From Gudongella sp049310905 (GTDB lineage Bacteria; Bacillota; Clostridia; Tissierellales; Tissierellaceae), in assembly GCF_049310905.1 (NCBI RefSeq), contig NZ_JBMEMN010000003.1, positions 59,253 through 123,252 on the forward strand: a DNA stretch of 64,000 nucleotides, written 5' to 3'. The position numbers were made by a program, and so were the translations under genes. The notes under the pieces were generated by a model that was not told where the DNA came from, made no database searches, and was given only the letters and a program-made list of their open reading frames with translations. Positions 53,166 through 61,185 of this stretch are shown one piece after another. How positions within the stretch are numbered: position 1 is the stretch's first letter; every line of letters starts with the position of its first letter.

Positions 53166-54137
53166 ATGATCCAAATTGATGAATCTGCCCGACTGATTGG
53201 CAGAGCAAGACTTGGCAGGGATTCCTACATTGCACAGGGTTCAGTGGTAAGATCAAATGACAACTCTGTTGAAATTGGAAACAAGACATGGGTTCTTGAA
53301 AATTCGGTGCTTTTAGGCACAAGAAAGAATCCTCTTAAGGTAGGTAGCAAGACTGTATTTGGTCACAAATGCATTGCCATAGGTACAGAAATCGGAGATT
53401 TATGTGAAATTGGAAATGGAAGCACTTTCCTTCCAGGTTCAAAGGTGGGTAATATGTGCATTTTTGGTGAGGGAACCTTAATACCAGAAGATGCAGTTAT
53501 ACCAGATGAATCAGTTGTAGTTGGAAGGCCTGGACGTGTTATTAGAAAGCTTACTGAAGATGATAGAAATATGATAAAAAGGATGAGAGGAAATGATACC
53601 TCTATTTCTCCATTTGAGGAGAATATAATCGATATTGATGGCAAGGAGAGTGATATTATGGGAAAACTATATACTTTAGACGGCAAGTATCCTAACGTTT
53701 CGGACTCGGCATACATATACAACTCAGCTGAAATAAACGGAGATGTTGAAATTGGGGAAAACTCAATTATCGCTTCTGGAGTAAGAATTATTGGGAATAC
53801 CCATGGTCCAGTAATAATCGGTGCTAATGTACAAATCCTCGAAAATACAGTACTCCACCTTCTTCCTGACAATCAACTCATAATCGAGGATGATGTTACA
53901 ATCGGACCGGGATGCATAATTCATGGCACAACGATCGGCAAGGGAAGTGTAGTTGAATCAGGAGCTATTGTCTGTGACTACAGCAGGCTTGGAAGCAATA
54001 CCCTTGTTACATCCGGGTCCCTTGTCAAGCAGAGGAGTGTCTTTGAAGATAATGAGATTCTTGAGGGTTTTCCTGCTAAATCTGTGGGGACAAATGAGAC
54101 TACTCTAAAAAGACCTGACTGGGCAATAAGATTATAG
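53166..54137 (+). CDS. Tandem left-handed beta-helix protein (gamma-carbonic anhydrase-like)
   Basis: 323 residues made of two hexapeptide-repeat domains, about 1-140 and 165-315, each with I/V-G-x-N/D-type turns (NSVLLGTRKNPLKVGSKTVFGHKCIAIGT; NTVLHLLPDNQLIIEDDVTIGPGCIIHGTTIG). His residues sit at helix edges (FGHKC, NTHGPVI, LHLLP, IIHGT), compatible with a metal site. The family includes gamma-carbonic anhydrases and acyltransferases; the substrate is not deducible. RBS AAGGAGG. The repeated architecture suggests internal duplication. Followed by a bidirectional terminator. Confidence 0.82.
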   Translation: MIQIDESARLIGRARLGRDSYIAQGSVVRSNDNSVEIGNKTWVLENSVLLGTRKNPLKVGSKTVFGHKCIAIGTEIGDLCEIGNGSTFLPGSKVGNMCIFGEGTLIPEDAVIPDESVVVGRPGRVIRKLTEDDRNMIKRMRGNDTSISPFEENIIDIDGKESDIMGKLYTLDGKYPNVSDSAYIYNSAEINGDVEIGENSIIASGVRIIGNTHGPVIIGANVQILENTVLHLLPDNQLIIEDDVTIGPGCIIHGTTIGKGSVVESGAIVCDYSRLGSNTLVTSGSLVKQRSVFEDNEILEGFPAKSVGTNETTLKRPDWAIRL

Positions 54138-54157
54138 CTTTCGATAGAACCAAAAAG

Positions 54158-54192
54158 GTCTGTATGGAAATATTTCATTCCATACAGACTTT
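54158..54192. terminator. Bidirectional intrinsic terminator
   Basis: GTCTGTATGGAA (54158-54169), 8-nt loop, TTCCATACAGAC (54178-54189), flanked by A and T runs; between convergent beta-helix and BKACE genes. Confidence 0.85.
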
Positions 54193-54195
54193 TTT

Positions 54196-55011
54196 CTAAA
54201 CTAAATTCAATATCTTTCTGGCTTCATCAGTTGTGGCGATTGGTCTACCAACAGCCTTGGCAATATCTACCACCCTTTGGACCAGCATCTTGTTAGTAGC
54301 TGCAATTCCCTTCTCAAATTCAATCGTGTCCTCAAGTCCTGTCCTTACATGACCACCCAAGGCAATGGCCATGGTAATCATCTGAACCTGTGACCTTCCA
54401 ATTCCTGAAACCGTCCAGGTTGATCCCTTTGGAAGACTTTCAACCAGGAACATCAGGTTCCTTGGAGTGCCTGGCAATGATCCCTTGACATCCATTACCA
54501 GATTGAAATGAAGTGGCCCCTTGAGAATTCCCTTCTTCTCAAGGAAAAGTGCATTTGATAGCATTGCCGTATCAAATATCTCTATTTCCGGCTTTATGTT
54601 ATTATCCAGCATCTTTTGTGCAAGTTCTTTTATCAAGTCAGGCGAATTGGCGTTTACACTTGATGGGAAGTTTGATGAACCAGTAGCAAGACTTGCCATT
54701 TCCACGTTAAGGTCAAGCATCTGCCCTCTCCAGTCGACTGTATTTTCTCCACCTCTAGCACCAGTTGAAAGCTGTTTGATTATGTCAATTTTTTCTTCAT
54801 TCATTCCATTTACAACCTTCTCGAACAGATCACGTCTACTGGTAGGCATTCCATTTTCATCTCTTACATGTATATGTGCTACCGATGCACCAAGCTCGGC
54901 ACAAGCCTTGGCATCTGAGACTATTTCATCTGTTGTTACGGGAGTGCTTTCATTAAGTTCTTTGGTTGGCACATTACCAGTCAGTGCAATTGTTACAATA
55001 AGTTTTTCCAT
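54196..55011 (-). CDS. Beta-keto acid cleavage enzyme (BKACE/Kce family, DUF849)
   Basis: 271 residues, TIM-barrel BKACE family. LIVTIALTGNVPTKE, GASVAHIHVRDENG with the zinc-binding HxH near residues 46-48, STGARGG, GSSNFPSSVNANSPDLI, and GGHVRTGLEDTIEFEKGIAA with the metal-binding Glu. BKACEs condense a beta-keto acid with acetyl-CoA, giving acetoacetate and a new acyl-CoA. The founding member, Kce of lysine fermentation, acts on 3-keto-5-aminohexanoate, but substrates in the family vary. Upstream is a class III aminotransferase that could make the keto acid. RBS AAAGGGGAT. Confidence 0.9.
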   Translation of the reverse strand: MEKLIVTIALTGNVPTKELNESTPVTTDEIVSDAKACAELGASVAHIHVRDENGMPTSRRDLFEKVVNGMNEEKIDIIKQLSTGARGGENTVDWRGQMLDLNVEMASLATGSSNFPSSVNANSPDLIKELAQKMLDNNIKPEIEIFDTAMLSNALFLEKKGILKGPLHFNLVMDVKGSLPGTPRNLMFLVESLPKGSTWTVSGIGRSQVQMITMAIALGGHVRTGLEDTIEFEKGIAATNKMLVQRVVDIAKAVGRPIATTDEARKILNLV

Positions 55012-55036
55012 GACAATCCCCTTTCAAAACCTTATA

Positions 55037-56389
55037 CTAAAGGCTATCGCAGACTTTGTTGATTCCATTTTCCATCTTTTCAAACAATGTGTCCACTTCT
55101 TCTCTGCTTATATTTATCGGAGGTGCTATTAGAACATGGTCTCCCTTTCCATTTGCAGATCCCCCACCTGGATATAGGACCAGTCCTTCTTCCATACAGG
55201 CATTGTTTATCTTTGCATTCATCTTCATTGAAGGATCAAATGGCTCCTTAGTTTCCTTGTCCTTTACAAACTCCATTCCAATCATAAGTCCTTTTCCTCT
55301 TATGTCTCCAACTATTGGATACTTGTAAAGGTCTTGCATCTTCTCGATCAGGTAATCTCCCTGAGCAGCTCCGTTTTCAATAAACTTTTCTCTTTCAATT
55401 ATTTCCATTACCTTAAGTGCAATCCCACAAGATAATGGATTCGATGCATATGTGTGTCCATGAATAAAGTTTCCTGTTCCTTCAACCATAATCGCATTAA
55501 ATACCTTTTCATTGCAGACCGCAGCTCCCAGTGGTGTGTACCCGCTGCTTAGTCCCTTTGCAACTGCTATGATATCAGGCTTCACATCGAAATGCTCTGA
55601 GGCCATTGTCTTTCCCGTTCTACCTGAACCAGCCATAACCTCATCCATAATAAGCAGGATATCGTACTTGTCACAGATTTCTCTTACCATATCAAAGTAT
55701 ATTTTCTCAGGATATGCTCCAGGTGCAGCAGATCCAATTACTGGCTCTGTTATAAATGCTGCGATATTCTGTGCTCCGTGTCTAAGTATTTCTGTTTCCA
55801 GTTCCTTTGCTGCCAGAACACTTGTCTCATAAAGCGTCTCTGCTCCCCACGGATTTCTGTAGTGGTAAAACTGAGCTATTTTAGGGAAGTTTGTAAGCAT
55901 AGGGTCGTAAATCTTTCTTCTGCCGATTGTTCCAGTCATTGAAAGCGCACCCAATGTTGCCCCATGGTAGGAATTCCACTTGGATATAACCTTCCACTTG
56001 CTTGACTGTACTCCATCTCTTTCAACAAAATATTGTCTTGCCATCTTCATTGCAGTTTCTGTTGCCTCTGAGCCACCTGATACAAAGTATACGTATTCAA
56101 GTCCATCAGGACACCAGCTGGCAACCTTTTCAGCACAGTCCTCAATAACATCAACTGTCCATCTTGAAAGGTGTGTAAACGCTATTCTTTCAGTCTGCTC
56201 CTTGGCAAACTGAGCAATCTCCTTGTTTCCATGGCCAATGTTTGCAACAGCCGATCCGGAGCATCCATCTATATACTTCCTTCCGTCCTCGCCATAAAGG
56301 TATATGCCCTCTCCTCTTTCAATTCTGGGATAATGCCAATTCTGGTTTCTGTAAAAAACGTGATTTTTAGGTGCTTTATTTAGACTCAT
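55037..56389 (-). CDS. Class III PLP aminotransferase (omega-amino acid type)
   Basis: 450 residues. EKIYFDMVREICDKYDILLIMDEVMAGSGRTGK (PLP-stacking and DEV motif near 245-262) and DIIAVAKGLSSGYTPLGAAVCNEK with the PLP lysine near 282; SGGSEATETAMKMARQYF binds phosphate. Matches omega-amino acid:pyruvate and aspartate aminotransferase-family class III enzymes. Placed upstream of BKACE, it may convert a beta- or other amino acid into the beta-keto acid BKACE cleaves (inference). RBS GAAAGGGGATTG. Between DUF3870 and BKACE genes on one strand. Confidence 0.9.
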   Translation of the reverse strand: MSLNKAPKNHVFYRNQNWHYPRIERGEGIYLYGEDGRKYIDGCSGSAVANIGHGNKEIAQFAKEQTERIAFTHLSRWTVDVIEDCAEKVASWCPDGLEYVYFVSGGSEATETAMKMARQYFVERDGVQSSKWKVISKWNSYHGATLGALSMTGTIGRRKIYDPMLTNFPKIAQFYHYRNPWGAETLYETSVLAAKELETEILRHGAQNIAAFITEPVIGSAAPGAYPEKIYFDMVREICDKYDILLIMDEVMAGSGRTGKTMASEHFDVKPDIIAVAKGLSSGYTPLGAAVCNEKVFNAIMVEGTGNFIHGHTYASNPLSCGIALKVMEIIEREKFIENGAAQGDYLIEKMQDLYKYPIVGDIRGKGLMIGMEFVKDKETKEPFDPSMKMNAKINNACMEEGLVLYPGGGSANGKGDHVLIAPPINISREEVDTLFEKMENGINKVCDSL

Positions 56390-56473
56390 TTCAATCCCCT
56401 TTCTTCAGTTCAATGGTTTGTAATTGAACTGAATACAAAAAATCCAGCTTAATCGAGTCTCAATTATATCAGA

Positions 56474-56803
56474 CTAAATACTTGAAATAATTGATTCATA
56501 TTTTTCAACAGCTTTTTTGATGGCTACCATTATTGCCTTCTGAGCCGATCCATGATATCTTTTCCCGATTTCATCCAACAGCACATTAAGATTATCCTCA
56601 TATATATTGAATCCTACTACTATGTTTATCAGAAATTCTGCAGCAACATCTGTCAACAATGTAACCGAGGCATTCTCAATTATACCTGTTTCAGTGCTTA
56701 TTATGAGTCCGATATCAAGAGACTTGTATACATTTTCTGATGGAGTTCCAACAGGTAGCTTTGCATAGCTACTTACATAAATGGTATTTTTGGAATATTT
56801 CAT
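56474..56803 (-). CDS. DUF3870 domain protein
   Basis: 109 residues. YVSSYAKLPVGTPSENVYKSLDIGLIISTETGIIENASVTLLTDVAAEFLINIVVGFNIYEDNLNVLLDEIGKRYHGSAQKAIMVAIKKAVEKYE: a compact alpha/beta domain, Pfam DUF3870. No known function; such genes are seen near aminotransferase and beta-keto acid cleavage genes, consistent with the neighbours here. RBS GGAGAG. First coding gene after the leader RNA. Confidence 0.82.
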   Translation of the reverse strand: MKYSKNTIYVSSYAKLPVGTPSENVYKSLDIGLIISTETGIIENASVTLLTDVAAEFLINIVVGFNIYEDNLNVLLDEIGKRYHGSAQKAIMVAIKKAVEKYESIISSI

Positions 56804-56883
56804 GGTATCACTCTCCGTTTTTTTCTTTATATTATCTCATACACACCTCCCTTTTGGTAGTGTCCCACCTTAGCATTATCGGT

Positions 56884-57000
56884 AAAAAAAAACAGCCCAA
56901 AAATAGTGTTTACTATTTTGAGCTGGGTTTTACCGGATTATGGCTTCACGGGAAGTGAAACCCTCATGGCAAAGCAACTAATTCAATATTCTGTTTTCTT
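56884..57000 (-). ncRNA. Unassigned leader RNA with terminator upstream of DUF3870-aminotransferase-BKACE
   Basis: About 117 nt from the predicted start. Hairpin P1 GGTTTCAC-TTCCC-GTGAAGCC (56942-56962, 8 bp, one wobble), flanked by TTGCTTTGCCATGAG and ATAATCCGGTAAAACCC, then terminator CAGCTCAAAATAGT/ACTATTTTTGGGCTG (56893-56925) with T9 on the minus strand. GGGTTT (overlapping P1) can pair with AAACCC just before the terminator, suggesting alternative folds. Looks like a riboswitch or attenuator. I cannot match it to a class from memory; guanidine-IV (mepA) is one known class to exclude. A small RNA is possible. Confidence 0.55.
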
Positions 57001-57006
57001 TAAATT

Positions 57007-57035
57007 ACTATATCACAGTACATTTACCTATACAA
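57007..57035 (-). promoter_or_regulatory. Promoter of the leader RNA
   Basis: TTGTAT (57030-57035), 17-nt spacer, TATAGT (57007-57012), about 33 nt beyond the stop codon of the DUF296 gene. Confidence 0.65.
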
Positions 57036-57067
57036 GAAAAGATTGTTAAATTTTCTATAAATTTTCA

Positions 57068-57490
57068 TTATTTAAACTTATAAAGATTCAGTCCAACTTC
57101 ATCATTGAACTCCCTGTCCACTTCCCCATCAATTGACTCGATTAGAAACTCTCCCGTAGCGCTTATGACTCCTCTTGAAAAATGACCTCCCAGGATTTTA
57201 TACTTGTCATCACCTAGGGTTATATGCAAATGAAGATAAGTCTCACCATTCATAGTTGAGATATTTCCAAGAAGTGAAGTGATTTCATAATCACCTTCCA
57301 GATCAACTGAATGATACTCTTTTTTTGCTGTTTCAAAAAGTCCCACAGTCGCTTCTCCTACAGCTCCGATTCCCTTTATCCATCCAAGCCTTATTTCATG
57401 TTGATTACAAAACTCCTTAAGGGTCTCAACAATTTCCTCTCCCTTGTCCAGTCTTACTATATACTTGTTTCCAAACTTTGTAAATTCCAT
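57068..57490 (-). CDS. PPC/DUF296 domain protein
   Basis: 140 residues. FGNKYIVRLDKGEEIVETLKEFCNQHEIRLGWIKGIGAVGEATVGLF and YLHLHITLGDDKYKILGGHFSRGVISATGEFLIE match the PPC (plants and prokaryotes conserved) domain, with the HLH metal-binding pair near residues 90-92 and the GGHF loop. Prokaryotic members form trimers of unclear function; plant versions bind AT-rich DNA. RBS AAAGGTGTGAT. Separated from the leader RNA promoter by only about 30 nt. Confidence 0.88.
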   Translation of the reverse strand: MEFTKFGNKYIVRLDKGEEIVETLKEFCNQHEIRLGWIKGIGAVGEATVGLFETAKKEYHSVDLEGDYEITSLLGNISTMNGETYLHLHITLGDDKYKILGGHFSRGVISATGEFLIESIDGEVDREFNDEVGLNLYKFK

Positions 57491-57516
57491 AAGATCACAC
57501 CTTTCAGATTCTACTT

Positions 57517-57864
57517 CTACCGTTCTATGTAATATGACAAAAGTGACAATCCAAGATTTGCTATTGCAAGAAACATAAATATGAGATCCATACTAAAGTC
57601 ACTTGTTTTAAACTTATCTGCATTTTTATCTGGAAACATGCTTTCAGTGAATTTGGCGGCCAGAAATTTTTCTGATCTTCCTCCAATTCCCATTGGACTT
57701 GCACTTCCGCCTATCCAACGAAATGCGAAAAATGTACCAAATACAACAAACCAAACAAAGAAGAACATCTCACTCATTCCAAAACCACTTCTATAAAAAA
57801 AGTATAGCTCAATAATAACTGCTGGCACTAATATTTTTAGGGTGCTCTTATGGCTTTTTTTCAT
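57517..57864 (-). CDS. Small membrane protein of unknown function
   Basis: 115 residues; hydrophobic helices near 9-25, 30-48 and 93-110 (LKILVPAVIIELYFFY, FFFVWFVVFGTFFAFRW, FMFLAIANLGLSLLSYY). The middle loop is charged. No motif recognised. RBS AAAGGAGTG before ATG. Adjacent to another small membrane protein and the DUF296 gene on the same strand, possibly one unit. Confidence 0.65.
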   Translation of the reverse strand: MKKSHKSTLKILVPAVIIELYFFYRSGFGMSEMFFFVWFVVFGTFFAFRWIGGSASPMGIGGRSEKFLAAKFTESMFPDKNADKFKTSDFSMDLIFMFLAIANLGLSLLSYYIER

Positions 57865-57907
57865 CCTTTCACTCCTTTGGCTTAAGCTTTAGAATCAAAT
57901 ATTCTGG

Positions 57908-58132
57908 TTATTGTCCATAAAGATATTCCACAATTGCGGAATAGAAACCATATATTGAAATTCCTAGTAAAATAACTCCTGAAATCCTAATAAAAAATAT
58001 CCCTGCTCCGCTTAATTCATAATTACCTTTGTACATCCACTTTCTACCAAACATGTAGAATTTCGCAGGATAGAGTAGCTGAAATACTCCCACGATCACG
58101 AAAATCAATGCCATTGTAAGAATATAGACCAT
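57908..58132 (-). CDS. Small two-helix membrane protein (DUF6199-like)
   Basis: 74 residues; two helices (ILTMALIFVIVGVFQLL, FFIRISGVILLGISIYGFY) joined by YPAKFYMFGRKWMYKGNYELSGAGI. The P-x-K/W-x-x-x-R-W segment in the loop resembles DUF6199-type proteins; the match is weak. RBS AAAGGAGAG. Upstream (58133-58267) is a gene-free gap with no recognisable site. Confidence 0.6.
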   Translation of the reverse strand: MVYILTMALIFVIVGVFQLLYPAKFYMFGRKWMYKGNYELSGAGIFFIRISGVILLGISIYGFYSAIVEYLYGQ

Positions 58133-58267
58133 AAACTCTCCTTTGAATTAATTCATCTTCACAGTAATATCAACCCGGAAATATTACTTGGACTTATTAA
58201 AATACTATCAATCATAATGATAATACCCTATCTATCAACAAAATGTTCAATTTTGAATATTTTCCTT

Positions 58268-59044
58268 TCACTCAAGTCCAAACAGGTGAATCAGGGGCCA
58301 ATGGACCCGTCTCTGCCAATCAAGCTCTGTGTGCCCCGCTCCCATTATCCAATGAGCTTCAATGTTCTCTTTTGAACCGTCGCATTTACTTAAGATACGC
58401 TCAACCACACTATCAAAGGATCTATCCAATCCTCCCTCCTTGGTTCCCATATCTATCCAAATACGACTATTGATTATGGCATCCTGGTTCATATCCACAG
58501 TCTTTAAATTTGCCCTGGTGCCCCACCAGAAGGAAGGGGATATTATTCCAAGCCTTCCGAACACATGGGGATTTCGAAATCCTATGTTGAAGGTTACCAG
58601 CCCGCCCATTGATGATCCCATCAGACCTGCATTTTCTGGACCGGACAATGTCCTGAAATTTGAATCTATAAAGGGTTTAAGCTCCTCAATCAGGAACCTT
58701 TCATATAGCTTGCCCTTTCCCTTTATTCTCTCTCTCTTGAACCTACTATTTGTATGGGCATATTCGCTGAGTCTGTCCTTTTGCATATTGTCTATTCCAA
58801 CAATAATAAGCTCTCTAATCATTCCCCTCTCAACCAGCTCATCGAGTACTTCATGTACACTCCATCCGACTCCAGCATAGGCTCTTTCTCCGTCAAAGAT
58901 ATTTTGCCCATCGTGCATGTATAGGACAGGATATGACTCTTCCGTGGATCCATAATAGCTTGATGGTATATATATGTTGATTTCCCTGGTGTTATTAAGG
59001 CTCCTTGAGGGAAATTCCTGGATTTTTATCATTCGCTCTTCCAT
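58268..59044 (-). CDS. Alpha/beta hydrolase, esterase family (esterase D/YbbA-like)
   Basis: 258 residues. REINIYIPSSYYGSTEESYPVLYMHDGQNIFDG is the N-terminal pattern of putative esterases (PF00756); the nucleophile elbow is GLMGSSMGGLVTFNIG (Ser near residue 143) and the final catalytic His lies in GAGHTELDW. Hydrolyses ester bonds; substrate unknown, relatives include siderophore esterases and S-formylglutathione hydrolases. No signal peptide. ATG at 59044 has AAAGGA with 8-nt spacing; an ATG at 59053 abuts it. Confidence 0.88.
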   Translation of the reverse strand: MEERMIKIQEFPSRSLNNTREINIYIPSSYYGSTEESYPVLYMHDGQNIFDGERAYAGVGWSVHEVLDELVERGMIRELIIVGIDNMQKDRLSEYAHTNSRFKRERIKGKGKLYERFLIEELKPFIDSNFRTLSGPENAGLMGSSMGGLVTFNIGFRNPHVFGRLGIISPSFWWGTRANLKTVDMNQDAIINSRIWIDMGTKEGGLDRSFDSVVERILSKCDGSKENIEAHWIMGAGHTELDWQRRVHWPLIHLFGLE

Positions 59045-59090
59045 GTGGTTCATCCTTTCATCCTACGCATTTATCATCTGCCAAAACTTA

Positions 59091-59125
59091 GTAATAAATA
59101 AAAAGGCATCCATTTCCATGGGTGC
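59091..59125 (-). terminator. Candidate terminator on the minus strand
   Basis: GCACCCAT-GGAA-ATGGATGC with one mismatch, followed by CTTTTTATTT on the minus strand. Before the IS insertion it would have ended a minus-strand transcript from the DUF4177 gene side. Confidence 0.45.
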
Positions 59126-59223
59126 TTCTTGTAACCTTGATAGGACAAATAACCTGTCCGAGACCACTGAAAAACGATGTAAAAATATGTAAAAATAGCA
59201 ATAAAAGAGTGTAGAAATAAAGA

Positions 59224-59285
59224 AAAATCCTCCTTAATTTGGTATAATGTAATTGTCAAGAAAACATAACCAAAAGGAGGATTTT
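59224..59285 (+). promoter_or_regulatory. RBS-sequestering inverted repeat of the transposase
   Basis: AAAATCCTCCTT (59224-59235) is exactly complementary to AAGGAGGATTTT (59274-59285), which contains the transposase Shine-Dalgarno. A TATAAT lies between the arms (59243-59248), so an internally started transcript would lack the first arm, but read-through transcripts would hide the ribosome site. Confidence 0.7.
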
Positions 59286-59287
59286 CA

Positions 59288-60841
59288 ATGCTTAGAGATC
59301 AAAATAATCAGTTAAGCATCTACTCAATATTATACAATAAAATACCAGAGAATCATACTCTTAAATTACTGGATAACGCTATCGACTTTGGCTTCATTAC
59401 AAAATCACTGGAACAATCATACAACAAATTTTATGGTAGACCCGCAAAGCATCCAGAACTTATGCTAAAACTATTAATACTCCAATATCTATATAACCTG
59501 TCAGATGAAAGAGTCATAGAAGAAGCCTCTTTAAACCTAGCATATATGTGGTTTCTTGGTATCAATCCTGATGAGACATTGCCAGACCCAAGTTTACTAT
59601 CTAAGTTTAGAGTCCACAGATTACAGGAAGTAACGTTAGATGAAATCATTGTTGAGATTGTAAAGCAGTGCGTAGAAAAGGGAATTATTAAAGATACAGG
59701 AATAAGTATAGATGCAACCCATACAAAAGCCAATACCTTTAAGGCTACTCCAGAGAGGGTAATTAAGCGACTAGCGAAGAAGATTTTTAAAACCTATGAA
59801 AAAGAAGTAGGCTTACTTCCAGAAGAAATCAATCAGAGCATACCCGATTATAAGGAAATATCAGATAATAAAGAGGCTAAGCGAGTAATGAAGGACTATC
59901 TGGAATCTGAAATGAATAAAATTGAAAGTGCTATTATACTTAAAGAGTGTCCCAAGACAAAAAAGGTTTTGGAAAATGCGAAACAGATTTTAGAAGATCC
60001 AAAATTTATTGAGCAGCGAGGAGCACGCTCTATTGTCGATCAAGATGCCCGCGTAGGGCATAAGAGTAGAACAGATCACTTCTTTGGGTATAAAGATGAG
60101 TACATAATCACAACAGAAAATCGAATCATTACAGCCATTACAGTAGCTGATGGAGCATATGTTGATGGTACAAGATTTAATGAATTGATTGAATTAACTA
60201 AGAAAACTGGACTAGAGATTAAAGAAGTATATGGAGATAAAGCATATTTCAAGAAGCCAATATTGGATAAAATAAATGAAATAGACTCAATACCTTATAT
60301 TCCAGTAAGTGAAATGGCTTACAAGATAGATGAAGAAAGATTTGGTTATAATAAAGATTCAGATGAATGGTTCTGTAATCAAGGGAATAAAACGGCAAGA
60401 AAGAAACATAGAAATGATAAAAGTGGTAAACAGACATACAAATATTACTTTGAAAAATCAATATGTAAAAATTGCACTCAGAGACAGGAGTGCATTAAGA
60501 GCTCATCTAAAGTAGCTAGAATTTTGGAGGTAGGAATAAATACACCCGAATTTTATGGTTATAGCCAGCAACAGAAGACAAAAGAGTTCCACAAAAAGTA
60601 TAAAAAAAGAGCTTGTCAGGAATGGAAAAATGGAGAGATGAAAAATTTCCATGGACTAGATCGTGCCCGGGGGTATGGTCTAGGGAGTATGTCCAAACAA
60701 GCAAAATTAACTGCAATTGCAGTTAATTTAAAGAGGATAGCAGCAATACTATCCTCTAAATTATTGACAAAATTCAATTTTCCCTTAACAATTTTCGATA
60801 TATTTACCAAAAGAGTAAAATTTGATTTAATCTTGGTTTAA
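59288..60841 (+). CDS. IS1182 family transposase
   Basis: 517 residues. YGRPAKHPELMLKLLILQYLYNLSDERVIEEASLNLAYMWFLGI and DPSLLSKFRVHRL are the N-terminal IS1182/IS5-type block; DDE residues are placed in KDTGISIDATHTKA, YGDKAYFKK and the C-terminal RARGYGLGSMSKQAKLTAIAVNLKRIA. A zinc-like CKNCTQRQEC lies near residue 395. Full length for the family, no frameshift. Starts 8 nt after AAGGAGGA. A T-rich end follows the stop. Confidence 0.93.
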   Translation: MLRDQNNQLSIYSILYNKIPENHTLKLLDNAIDFGFITKSLEQSYNKFYGRPAKHPELMLKLLILQYLYNLSDERVIEEASLNLAYMWFLGINPDETLPDPSLLSKFRVHRLQEVTLDEIIVEIVKQCVEKGIIKDTGISIDATHTKANTFKATPERVIKRLAKKIFKTYEKEVGLLPEEINQSIPDYKEISDNKEAKRVMKDYLESEMNKIESAIILKECPKTKKVLENAKQILEDPKFIEQRGARSIVDQDARVGHKSRTDHFFGYKDEYIITTENRIITAITVADGAYVDGTRFNELIELTKKTGLEIKEVYGDKAYFKKPILDKINEIDSIPYIPVSEMAYKIDEERFGYNKDSDEWFCNQGNKTARKKHRNDKSGKQTYKYYFEKSICKNCTQRQECIKSSSKVARILEVGINTPEFYGYSQQQKTKEFHKKYKKRACQEWKNGEMKNFHGLDRARGYGLGSMSKQAKLTAIAVNLKRIAAILSSKLLTKFNFPLTIFDIFTKRVKFDLILV

Positions 60842-60874
60842 AAAGTAGACTTTTTCAGTGGTCTCAACCTGTCC

Positions 60875-60916
60875 CCTTGTCTTACCCTTGTCTTACTGCT
60901 TGTTAACCTTGTCTTA
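60875..60916. repeat. Three copies of CCTTGTCTTA
   Basis: CCTTGTCTTA at 60875-60884, 60886-60895 and 60907-60916, directly next to the IS target duplication. Short, imperfectly spaced tandem repeat; not coding. Confidence 0.6.
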
Positions 60917-60920
60917 GTCT

Positions 60921-61106
60921 TCAACTTTCTGTTATCTTCTCAAAAATAATTTCAAAATCTGTGGGTTTTCCATGCCCATTATATTTTATTGGAAGAACTT
61001 GTACTAATCTCCAACCTTCCTTACTGTATTTATCAATAATATCTCGATGATTTGTTTCCGTAAAAAATCCTCCTAAAGTCGCCTGTACATATTTATATTC
61101 ATACAT
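60921..61106 (-). CDS. DUF4177 domain protein
   Basis: 61 residues from ATG at 61106 (RBS ATGGAGGA), YEYKYVQATLGGFFTETNHRDIIDKYSKEGWRLVQVLPIKYNGHGKPTDFEIIFEK. The YEYKxV start and IIDKYSKEGWRLVQVLP match the small DUF4177 fold found across Firmicutes. Function unknown. Lies just outside the IS. Confidence 0.75.
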   Translation of the reverse strand: MYEYKYVQATLGGFFTETNHRDIIDKYSKEGWRLVQVLPIKYNGHGKPTDFEIIFEKITES

Positions 61107-61185
61107 TAGATTGTCCTCCATTGCTTGTTATATTAAATCTTATCCTACCATTACAACCCATTTAACAAATACTGTAATCTCTATT

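Larger units (their letters stand above)
59160..60865 (+). mobile_element. IS1182-family insertion sequence, apparently intact
   Basis: 1706 bp bounded by 15-bp perfect inverted repeats GAGACCACTGAAAAA (59160-59174) and its complement (60851-60865). A 9-bp direct repeat AACCTGTCC lies directly outside on both sides (59151-59159 and 60866-60874), an apparent target duplication. Contains one full transposase gene with its own RBS. Intact ends and exact flanking repeats suggest a recent insertion. Confidence 0.88.

Noticed and set aside
59074..59259. Minus-strand frame crossing the IS left end
   Set aside because: Spans the IS boundary and includes the terminal repeat; not a gene.
60875..60916. 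CCTTGTCTTA repeats as a CRISPR array
   Set aside because: Repeats are only 10 nt, with 1- and 11-nt gaps, and no cas genes are near.
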